A stretch of 6,763 nucleotides of DNA from the NCBI GenBank assembly GCA_026417195.1, contig JAOADS010000018.1, forward strand, positions 11,482-18,244, written 5' to 3'. Under the pieces are notes generated by a model, which ran no database searches, had not been told where the DNA came from, and saw nothing but the letters and a program-made list of their open reading frames with translations. Source of the stretch: Ignavibacteria bacterium. Its GTDB lineage: Bacteria > Bacteroidota > Ignavibacteria > Tepidaquicellales > OLB5. Within the stretch, counting starts at the first letter, position 1; each line of letters begins with the position of its first letter. Below, piece after piece: positions 1 through 5,359 of this stretch. A program made the position numbers and the translations under genes.

Positions 1-904
1 CATATGCTTTTTCTATGTTACCAAAAATTTTTATCAAGTCTTCCTTTTCTTTTGTATAAGCGAATTTCCGTCCTAATTTAAAATCTCTATTAAAACGCAA
101 TATTTTTTTAAAGATGAAATTACCAATATTATTAATAAGCGCTATAAACTTACTTACAATACTGATTATTGAATTTGAATTGAAGCTGCATAGGAAAGAT
201 ATGTGACCATTGATAGCAATGTTTCCGCAATAATGATTTTTAAATAGAGATTTAAATTTACTATCAATCCTGTTTATAATATTATTTTCATTATCTCCTA
301 TTAATTCTTTTTTGTATTTAAAAACAGATGCTTTACCTCTAATATTTAGGATAGAATAAATTTTTACAGTAGCCCGTAAATAGTTCTTAATTTTATTAAT
401 TGTAACTTCTTCAGGTTCTTTATTCGTGCCAATAACATAAAATATCACATGTGATTTGTTAATTGCTTTTTCAATTTCTTTTTGGTATTTACTTTCATTC
501 CCTTCAATGCCGGGCATATCCAATAGATTTACACTACCATATCCTATAGCAGAAACCTTTTTTGTATAATCTTTTCTTCCATCACCTATAGACTTTCCAT
601 TACCAGATACTAATGCTTCAATAACCGTGCTTTTACCGGAATTAGTTTCACCAAAGAATGCAATATTAAATTCTTCCCATTCTAAATCATTTAGTAAACG
701 TTCCATTTCAGATTTTATTTCATATAATCCACTCGAAATATGTATCTTGATTTTATCTAAAAATTCTTCAGTTTTAGGACTTTTAAGCCCAGATAATTTA
801 GTGTTTTGAAATTTCTGAATATCTTTGTAAATTTCATTGACTGTATAATTGAATTTTGTTTGAAAATTAGACATTGTTTGTGAATGATTATTTTTATTAT
901 TCAT
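1..904 (-). CDS. Accessory P-loop GTPase, dynamin-like/TRAFAC type, C-terminus beyond left edge
   Basis: An uninterrupted frame from an ATG at 904-902 gives 301 residues and leaves the window without a stop. Residues 12-75 look helical. The GTPase core follows: G1/Walker A GETNSGKST at 85-93, a probable switch I with D-Y-T and Thr114 (G2), G3 DMPG at 129-132, then a hydrophobic strand (HVIFYVIG, 152-159). At the expected G4 place I see N187-I-R-G instead of N/T-K-x-D. A hydrophobic to amphipathic stretch spans about 246-270 and could touch membrane, but that is inference. The start is chosen because GGAAAGGTG lies about 4 nt upstream; Met11 is a weaker alternative. The gene is divergent from the lipoprotein gene and clearly lower in GC than the right-hand genes. 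NTP binding is well supported. The biological role is unknown: related large GTPases occur in membrane remodelling and accessory or defence contexts, but nothing here proves either. Confidence 0.8.
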   Translation of the reverse strand, partial: MNNKNNHSQTMSNFQTKFNYTVNEIYKDIQKFQNTKLSGLKSPKTEEFLDKIKIHISSGLYEIKSEMERLLNDLEWEEFNIAFFGETNSGKSTVIEALVSGNGKSIGDGRKDYTKKVSAIGYGSVNLLDMPGIEGNESKYQKEIEKAINKSHVIFYVIGTNKEPEEVTINKIKNYLRATVKIYSILNIRGKASVFKYKKELIGDNENNIINRIDSKFKSLFKNHYCGNIAINGHISFLCSFNSNSIISIVSKFIALINNIGNFIFKKILRFNRDFKLGRKFAYTKEKEDLIKIFGNIEKAY

Positions 905-949
905 AATACACCTTTCCAATCATCTAATTTTTGTAGCCTGTATAAAAAA

Positions 950-978
950 ATTATTATTCATTTACTAACCCTAGTAAA
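950..978 (-). promoter_or_regulatory. Candidate promoter with overlapping operator-like inverted repeat, GTPase gene
   Basis: Read on the minus strand, TTTACT (978-973) and AATAAT (955-950) are separated by 17 nt, resembling a sigma-70 type -35/-10 pair and predicting a leader of roughly 40 nt before the GTPase ATG. The -35 is one arm of a perfect inverted repeat, TTTACTA-ACCC-TAGTAAA at 961-978. A repressor bound there would block the promoter. Both assignments are inference from pattern; a Bacteroidota-style -33/-7 promoter is not evident here. Confidence 0.3.
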
Positions 979-1089
979 GAGTTTATATGTTTTCTGGGTA
1001 AGGTTAAAAAACCAATTTTATGCCCACTCCCCTTTACTGTTATGTTAATTATCCTAGAAAATTATTATTTAATCAATTATAGTTATATG

Positions 1090-1118
1090 TTAAGACTTTT
1101 TCAATTTATTTTTATAAT
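1090..1118 (+). promoter_or_regulatory. Candidate sigma-70-like promoter for the lipoprotein gene
   Basis: TTAAGA at 1090-1095 and TATAAT at 1113-1118 are separated by 17 nt, with a predicted start near 1125 and a leader of about 125 nt. A competing candidate is TAAGTTTG at 1179-1186, which fits the Bacteroidota -7 consensus TAnnTTTG but lacks a TTG at the -33 distance. TATAAT is common by chance in DNA this AT-rich, so confidence is low. Confidence 0.25.
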
Positions 1119-1249
1119 TTTTAGCTATACTTAAAGAAATTAATTACTTTTCAGTCTAAAGAAATGTTTTAAAACAAGTAAGTTTGCTTTTGAAATAAGA
1201 GAAACACAATTGACCTCCTTTAGCAAATATTTTAATATTGTTTATTAAT

Positions 1250-1747
1250 ATGAAATATAAACTACTCACAGCTTATTTAATTATTATAGCTTTATTATCA
1301 TGTAAAAAAGAAGAGCCTAAAAATAATCCATTAACTAAGGATAGCAATGCTACTACACGGGAAAATTTAAAAACTGATAGCAATATTACAAAGATCCAAA
1401 CTATTGACTCTATCACCCAATGGATAGGAACATACAAATATTTTGAATCTTGGAAAGATTTGAACGGAATAACATCAGCTACAATGGATTACACTTTAAG
1501 GATAACGAAAAAAGACAGTAATTCATTAATTGGTAATCTCAATATCGAAGGTTTTCACACCTCGACAAAAAAGAAATGTTCAATTACTTTCACTAATAAT
1601 AAATTGAATGTTTATTCAGATAATTTAATTCAGTTTTCCCTTGAGAAAACAACTAACGGTAAGTTAGTAACTAATTGGTTCAATCTGAAACCTGCTGTTA
1701 TTGAAAATCAAAAAAACGGTAAGGTTAGATTCAAAAAAGTTAAATGA
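1250..1747 (+). CDS. Small predicted lipoprotein, DUF5991-like
   Basis: A 165-residue protein of unknown function. Residues 1-18 form a lipoprotein signal peptide: K2/K4, a hydrophobic core at 5-16, and lipobox LLSC with the lipidated Cys18. The next residues, K-K-E-E, resemble the charged lipoprotein export signal that sends Bacteroidota lipoproteins to the cell surface, so surface exposure is a reasonable inference. Residues about 22-54 are a low-complexity linker with D-S-N repeats. The domain at about 57-150 has the pattern WIGTYKYFES... YTLRI... GFHTS... C110 ... LVTNWF, which I associate with the DUF5991 family. ATG at 1250 is preferred to the TTG at 1238 because it starts exactly at the signal peptide; no clear ribosome binding site precedes either. 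The gene stands alone, has its own terminator and is divergent from the GTPase gene. The lipoprotein call is strong; the family name is from memory. Confidence 0.78.
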   Translation: MKYKLLTAYLIIIALLSCKKEEPKNNPLTKDSNATTRENLKTDSNITKIQTIDSITQWIGTYKYFESWKDLNGITSATMDYTLRITKKDSNSLIGNLNIEGFHTSTKKKCSITFTNNKLNVYSDNLIQFSLEKTTNGKLVTNWFNLKPAVIENQKNGKVRFKKVK

Positions 1748-1770
1748 AACGATTTATAAATTCTTTTATT

Positions 1771-1796
1771 AGCTGGCTTAACTGCCGGCTTTTTTT
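1771..1796 (+). terminator. Intrinsic terminator after the lipoprotein gene
   Basis: AGCTGGC (1771-1777) pairs with GCCGGCT (1784-1790) over 7 bp with one G-U wobble and a 6-nt loop. A run of T follows directly (1791-1796). It lies 23 nt after the stop codon. On the opposite strand no T run follows the stem, so it should work for plus-strand transcription only. Confidence 0.85.
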
Positions 1797-1849
1797 ATGT
1801 CATTTACTAAACTTTAAGGTATAGTATATTTAATCTAAAACCTAATTAG

Positions 1850-1863
1850 CCTGCCAGAGGCGG
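1850..1863. repeat. Short GC-rich imperfect hairpin, REP-like
   Basis: CCTGCC-AGA-GGCGG folds into a 5-bp GC stem with one bulged T and a 3-nt loop. It sits in otherwise AT-rich intergenic DNA between the lipoprotein terminator and the tRNA 3' end and is followed by ACAAGGAAGGGAG. It resembles the short dispersed palindromes of some FCB-group genomes. Only one copy is visible here, so the repeat status is inferred. It could also act as a weak terminator for the tRNA transcript coming from the right. The rest of 1797-1936 holds nothing else I can support. Confidence 0.3.
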
Positions 1864-1936
1864 ACAAGGAAGGGAGTTTTTTAAATGTTTAGAACCAAAA
1901 GGGCTTGGAGCAATAATAATTATCTGAATCGAACTG

Positions 1937-2009
1937 TGGACAGGGCCGGAATCGAACCGGCGACACACGGCTTTTCAGGCCGTTGCTCTACCAACTGAGC
2001 TACCTGTCC
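1937..2009 (-). tRNA. tRNA-Phe (GAA)
   Basis: The minus strand folds into a complete 73-nt cloverleaf. The acceptor stem GGACAGG/CCTGTCC is perfect. The D arm is GCTC...GAGC, the anticodon stem is ACGGC/GCCGT with loop CTGAAAA (anticodon GAA, phenylalanine), the variable loop is GTGTC, and the T arm is GCCGG-TTCGATT-CCGGC. The discriminator base is A. The next genomic bases are CAG, so CCA is not encoded and must be added by the CCA-adding enzyme. Its 3' end faces the low-GC accessory segment. Confidence 0.97.
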
Positions 2010-2040
2010 TAATGTAAAACTCTGATGTTTGAATTTTACA

Positions 2041-2069
2041 AATATCCTTATATTTCACACAAAAATCAA
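2041..2069 (-). promoter_or_regulatory. Candidate promoter of the tRNA-Phe gene
   Basis: On the minus strand TTGATT (2069-2064) and GATATT (2046-2041) have a 17-nt spacer, each matching 4 of 6 sigma-70 consensus bases. The predicted start is near 2034, giving a leader of about 25 nt before the tRNA. The -10 continues as GATATTTG, one base off the Bacteroidota -7 consensus TAnnTTTG. The leader contains a 7-bp inverted repeat TGTAAAA/TTTTACA (2013-2019 and 2034-2040) with no clear role. Confidence 0.4.
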
Positions 2070-2132
2070 TTTAATACAATAGGGACAAAAAACAAATGCT
2101 ATTCATTTTTCCTGAATTAAAATCAAATCTCA

Positions 2133-2438
2133 TCAAACCTCATCTGAAATAAAATTCTTCAGCTTCTCATAAGAATAAATCCCCGTACTATGGCCGTCTC
2201 CCCAAAAGATCTGAATAGCATAGCTCCCTACCGGTTTTATGTCTTTAACCGTGAACTGATTCTCTGTATTAAGAGGTATGTATGAAGACGGTCTGTTTTC
2301 CCTTTCATGTTTACAACCGGCACAGGGACAGTTTAATCTTAAACTTGAAAGTAAAATCATACTTTCAGAACCGTCACTCCAGGATATAAATAAATATCTT
2401 TTATCCTTTACGGAAATTTTTTCCGGTACGCAACTCAA
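2133..2438 (-). CDS. DUF971 (GBBH-like N-terminal) domain protein
   Basis: A 101-residue single-domain protein. It shows the family's two signatures: LRLNCPCAGCKHE at 33-45, with Cys37, Cys39, Cys42 and His44 as likely metal ligands, and FWGDGHSTGIYSYEKL at 78-93. The length is usual for stand-alone bacterial members. The domain also occurs at the N-terminus of eukaryotic gamma-butyrobetaine hydroxylase and at the C-terminus of the plastid Fe-S carrier HCF101, so a metal or Fe-S role is possible but unproven. The start is TTG at 2438-2436, which overlaps the fbp stop in a TTGA (4-nt overlap), so translation is probably coupled to fbp. No closer ATG fits, since the first Met lies inside the domain. 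It is the last gene of the radA-fbp operon. Family assignment is strong; function is open. Confidence 0.88.
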   Translation of the reverse strand: MSCVPEKISVKDKRYLFISWSDGSESMILLSSLRLNCPCAGCKHERENRPSSYIPLNTENQFTVKDIKPVGSYAIQIFWGDGHSTGIYSYEKLKNFISDEV

Positions 2439-3439
2439 CTTAGGTAACTTTCTGCCTCCCTTACGTCATCCTCACTGCCTATAAACAGTGGTGTCCTCTG
2501 ATGTAGATTTTCAGGTTCGATGTCCAGAATCCTCCTTCGCCCGTCAGTAGCTCTTCCTCCGGCCTGCTCACAGATAAATGCAAGAGGATTGGCTTCATAT
2601 AAAAGTCTTAGCTTGCCGTTTGGATTTTTAGTGTCTGCTGGATAAATAAATATACCGCCATAAAGTAGATTCCTGTGGAAATCTGCTACAAGCGAACCGA
2701 CGTAACGGGCAGAATAAGGTTTACCTTCGGATTTATTTTCCGCTTTCAGTGAATCAATATATTTCCTGAGTCCTTCATCCCATTTATGATAATTTCCTTC
2801 ATTTATACTGAAAGTTTTTGACTTCTTGGGAATTTTTATGTTCTCATAGAAAAGAAGGAACTCACCTACTGAAGGATCCAGAGTAAAGCCATGTACACCT
2901 TCGCCGGTTGAGTAAACGAGTATTGTGCTGGAACCGTAAATTACATAACCAGCCGCCACCTGATTGCTTCCCTTCTGGAGACAGTCCTCAAGTGTACCTG
3001 GCCCGCTTTTGGAAATTCTCTTATAAATTGAAAATATTGTACCTATACTGATATTTGCATCTATATTTGAGGAACCGTCAAGAGGATCGAAATGAACAAC
3101 ATACTTACTCATAGGACGATTACCCATATATTTCTCATTTACCGGAATAAAATCTTCACTTTCCTCTGAAGCTATCGCACAGAGATGCCCGCTCACCTCC
3201 ATAGCTCTGATTAAAGTCTCATGTGCAAATTCATCCAGTTTTTTAACTTTTTCACCATGTACATTTTCTTCTCCGGTAAACCCTAATATGTCTATCAGGC
3301 CGGCACGGTTAACCTCAAGTGAAATAATTTTACATGCAAGGGCTATGTCTGCAAGCAAATCTGAAAGCTGCCCTGTAGCTTCAGGATATTTCCTCTCCTG
3401 TTCTATGATATGACGGTAAAGAGTGATAAATTTTTTCAT
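2435..3439 (-). CDS. fbp: Class I fructose-1,6-bisphosphatase
   Basis: Hydrolyses fructose 1,6-bisphosphate to fructose 6-phosphate and phosphate, the committed step of gluconeogenesis (and of reductive pentose cycles where present), in the cytosol. The protein has 334 residues, as is usual for class I. Visible features are Glu92/Glu93 in SEESE, the metal-binding FDPLDGSSNID at 117-127 (Asp118, Asp121), the substrate region RYVGSLVADFHRNL at 245-258, KLRLLYEANP at 276-285 with Glu282 as metal ligand, and the conserved C-terminal GGRATDG. The AMP-site segment ATGQLS (21-26) and Lys112-Tyr113 align with the pig allosteric site, so AMP inhibition is plausible. The ATG at 3439 lies 4 nt after the radA stop, with no Shine-Dalgarno sequence, so it probably depends on radA transcription and perhaps reinitiation. 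It overlaps the DUF971 gene by 4 nt. Confidence 0.97.
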   Translation of the reverse strand: MKKFITLYRHIIEQERKYPEATGQLSDLLADIALACKIISLEVNRAGLIDILGFTGEENVHGEKVKKLDEFAHETLIRAMEVSGHLCAIASEESEDFIPVNEKYMGNRPMSKYVVHFDPLDGSSNIDANISIGTIFSIYKRISKSGPGTLEDCLQKGSNQVAAGYVIYGSSTILVYSTGEGVHGFTLDPSVGEFLLFYENIKIPKKSKTFSINEGNYHKWDEGLRKYIDSLKAENKSEGKPYSARYVGSLVADFHRNLLYGGIFIYPADTKNPNGKLRLLYEANPLAFICEQAGGRATDGRRRILDIEPENLHQRTPLFIGSEDDVREAESYLS

Positions 3440-3443
3440 GTTG

Positions 3444-4808
3444 TTATAAAATTAATCTTATTGCATCCTGTATATTTTTTACAGGAATATATTCAACATT
3501 ATTTATTGTTTTCAGATTTTTCACATTACCTTCAGGAAGTACGATTTTCTTAAAACCAAGCTTAACCGCTTCCTGAACTCTCCTCTCGGCAAAACTTATA
3601 GTTCTGATCTCACCGGCTAAACCTATTTCACCAAGGACAAGCATATCAGAATCAACTTTAGTTTCCTTGAAACTTGATATTATACTTACAGCTGCAGCAA
3701 GGTCTATTGAAGGCTCATCTATCCTTATGCCGCCGGCTATATTCAGAAAAACATCAAATTTTGAAAGATGAAGTCCTATTTTCTTCTCAAGCACTGCTAT
3801 CAGTATTGCAAGACGCTTGTAATCGAAACCGGTTGCTGTCCTCTGAGGTACTGAATACCCTGATGAAGATACAAGAGCCTGAACTTCTATCAGTATCGGG
3901 CGACTCCCTTCCATACTTGCAGAGACTACACTGCCCGGATTACTTTCTGAACGCTCAGAGAGAAAAACCTCTGAAGGATTTTTAACTTCCTTTAGGCCTG
4001 ATCCCGTCATCTCAAATATACCGATCTCATTTGATGAACCAAAACGGTTCTTCACGGCACGAAGTATCCTGTAGGCATGAGTGCCTTCACCTTCAAACTG
4101 AAGAACAGTATCAACCATATGTTCAAGAACCTTGGGACCTGCTATGAAACCTTCCTTAGTAATGTGTCCTATGATGAAAAAAGAAACATTTCTGGCTTTG
4201 GCTATCTGAATAACTGCATAAGTAGATTCCCTTAACTGAGTTATGCTGCCCGGACCTGATTCAACATCATTTCTGTAAACAGTCTGGATTGAATCTATAA
4301 TTACAAGATCCGGATTAATCTTCTCAATTACGGTGGCTATAATCTCAAAACTCGTTTCCGTTAACACATAAAAATTATCATATCCCAGACCAAGTCTGTC
4401 GCTTCTGAGTTTTATCTGAGTCTGTGACTCCTCGCCGCTTACATAAAGTACCACCTTATCCACGAGTTTATGGGACAGCTGCATCATTAGGGTGGATTTA
4501 CCGATACCGGGATCACCTCCTATCAGCACAACTGAGCCTCTTACAACGCCTCCGCCGAGCACTCTGTCAAGTTCATCTATACCGGTTCTGATGCGATTCT
4601 CGTCAAGTGAGTTTATTTCAGAAAGCTTGGTGAGATTTGAAATATTTATATCCTTTAGTTTCGATCTGGTATTTACCTTTCTTTTATCAATATATGTAAC
4701 TTCTTCAGTAAATGAATTCCAAGTCCCACATTCAGGACATTTGCCAAGCCACCCTACTGAAATATATCCGCAGTTCTGGCACACATATTTTGTAACTGTT
4801 TTAACCAT
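3444..4808 (-). CDS. radA: DNA repair protein RadA (Sms)
   Basis: RecA-related, DnaB-like ATPase that promotes branch migration and processing of recombination intermediates in DNA repair; cytosolic. It has 454 residues, the usual length. In order: a C4 zinc finger (Cys10, Cys13, Cys24, Cys27), the ATPase core with Walker A GGDPGIGKST at 97-106 and Walker B LVIID at 168-172, the RadA-specific motif KNRFG at 253-257, and the Lon-protease-like C-terminal domain from about 275 to the end (GGIRIDEPSIDLAAA at 359-373), which in RadA is a structural, DNA-binding scaffold. The ATG at 4808 is chosen over the TTG at 4823 because MVKTVTKYVCQNCGY matches the standard RadA N-terminus. No good Shine-Dalgarno sequence is present. 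It is the first gene of the radA-fbp-DUF971 cluster and is divergent from ispF. Confidence 0.97.
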   Translation of the reverse strand: MVKTVTKYVCQNCGYISVGWLGKCPECGTWNSFTEEVTYIDKRKVNTRSKLKDINISNLTKLSEINSLDENRIRTGIDELDRVLGGGVVRGSVVLIGGDPGIGKSTLMMQLSHKLVDKVVLYVSGEESQTQIKLRSDRLGLGYDNFYVLTETSFEIIATVIEKINPDLVIIDSIQTVYRNDVESGPGSITQLRESTYAVIQIAKARNVSFFIIGHITKEGFIAGPKVLEHMVDTVLQFEGEGTHAYRILRAVKNRFGSSNEIGIFEMTGSGLKEVKNPSEVFLSERSESNPGSVVSASMEGSRPILIEVQALVSSSGYSVPQRTATGFDYKRLAILIAVLEKKIGLHLSKFDVFLNIAGGIRIDEPSIDLAAAVSIISSFKETKVDSDMLVLGEIGLAGEIRTISFAERRVQEAVKLGFKKIVLPEGNVKNLKTINNVEYIPVKNIQDAIRLIL

Positions 4809-4881
4809 GTTGCAAATTACCAAACCAGAGAGATAAAAACAGTTCTAAAAACATTCTGATTATTCTGGTATATTTGAAGAT
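4809..4881. promoter_or_regulatory. Divergent promoter region between radA and ispF
   Basis: These 73 bp must start both operons. A 6-bp inverted repeat ACCAGA (4824-4829) / TCTGGT (4864-4869) lies almost symmetrically around the middle. On the plus strand TATATTTG (4869-4876) fits the Bacteroidota -7 consensus TAnnTTTG and ends 5 nt before the ispF ATG. On the minus strand a similar GGTAATTTG ends 4 nt before the radA ATG. If these are the real elements, both messages would be nearly leaderless. No TTG -33 element is evident, so this is tentative. Confidence 0.35.
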
Positions 4882-5349
4882 ATGAAAATAGGGCTGGGTT
4901 ACGATGTCCATAGTTTCATCAAAGGCAGAAAATTAATTCTCGGAGGTGTTCACATCCCATACGAAAAAGGTCTGAAGGGACATTCAGATGCTGATGTCCT
5001 TCTCCATTCAATATGTGATGCCTTATTGGGAGCTGCCGGACTTGGTGACATAGGATTACATTTCCCCAATACTGATAAACGCTGGAAAAACATCTCAAGT
5101 CTAAAATTACTTGAACAAGTAGAGACTCTTCTTAAAATTAAGAAATTCATAATAATCAATATTGACAGTGTTATCATACTTGAAGAACCGAAGATAAGTA
5201 ACTACATAACAGAAATGAAAAAAAATATCTCCCGTGCACTGAAAATAAATACATCAGCCATATCAATTAAATCCACAACATCTGAAGGTCTTGGCTTTAT
5301 AGGGAAAAAACAGGGATGTGCTGCATATTCTGTATGTTTAATAAAATAA
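4882..5349 (+). CDS. ispF: 2-C-methyl-D-erythritol 2,4-cyclodiphosphate synthase
   Basis: Converts 4-diphosphocytidyl-2-C-methyl-D-erythritol 2-phosphate to the cyclic diphosphate with release of CMP, in the MEP pathway to isoprenoid precursors; cytosolic homotrimer. It has 155 residues, the usual length. The divalent metal ligands Asp8, His10 and His42 are all present and at the same numbers as in the E. coli enzyme. GHSDADVLLH (33-42) and GLGDIGLHFPNTD (53-65, with Asp56) form the substrate pocket. TTSEGLGF at 132-139 supplies Thr132, Thr133 and Glu135, again matching E. coli numbering. The ATG at 4882 gives the canonical MKIGLGYDVH start; there is only a weak purine stretch upstream. The lnt gene follows after 10 nt, probably in one operon, although the two enzymes share no pathway. 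Confidence 0.97.
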   Translation: MKIGLGYDVHSFIKGRKLILGGVHIPYEKGLKGHSDADVLLHSICDALLGAAGLGDIGLHFPNTDKRWKNISSLKLLEQVETLLKIKKFIIINIDSVIILEEPKISNYITEMKKNISRALKINTSAISIKSTTSEGLGFIGKKQGCAAYSVCLIK

Positions 5350-5359
5350 AAATCTCACT

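Larger units (their letters stand above)
905..1249. other. AT-rich divergent intergenic region between GTPase and lipoprotein genes
   Basis: This 345-bp stretch has no credible gene on either strand. It holds an inverted repeat at 961-978, an imperfect nested hairpin at 995-1026 (TGGG...CCCA around GGTT-AAAA-AACC), a 12-bp perfect palindrome TGTTTTAAAACA at 1165-1176, and candidate promoters pointing both ways. In such AT-rich DNA several of these could arise by chance. Confidence 0.6.

Noticed and set aside
627..809. Plus-strand frame opposite the GTPase
   Set aside because: It is antisense to the well-supported Walker A region of the GTPase and has no protein-like features.
1172..1220. Minus-strand AAGGAGGT (1220-1213) followed by a GTG-started 12-codon frame
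   Set aside because: The Shine-Dalgarno match is perfect but the peptide (MFLLFQKQTYLF) ends at once and nothing follows in frame. It is probably chance.
1862..1945. GGACAAGG near 1862 compared with GGACAGGG at the tRNA 3' end as an attachment-site pair
   Set aside because: The match is only about 7 of 8 bases with no extension, far too short for a tRNA-type attachment site.
1885..1998. Plus-strand 37-codon frame with a good GGAAGGGAG ribosome site, ending in RAGIEPATHGFSGRCSTN
   Set aside because: Most of it is the antisense of the tRNA-Phe. Peptides of the type AGIEPATHGFS are a well-known artefact of tRNA antisense translation.
2080..2132. Terminator for the radA-fbp-DUF971 operon
   Set aside because: Only a 5-bp AT stem (ATTCA/TGAAT) is present, and the T-rich run TTTGTTTTTTG starts about 5 nt further on. 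It is too weak to call; the operon may read through into the tRNA.
3674..3985. Plus-strand frame of 103 codons inside radA
   Set aside because: It is the antisense shadow of the RadA C-terminal domain, as is the frame at 4492-4836 for the N-terminal half.
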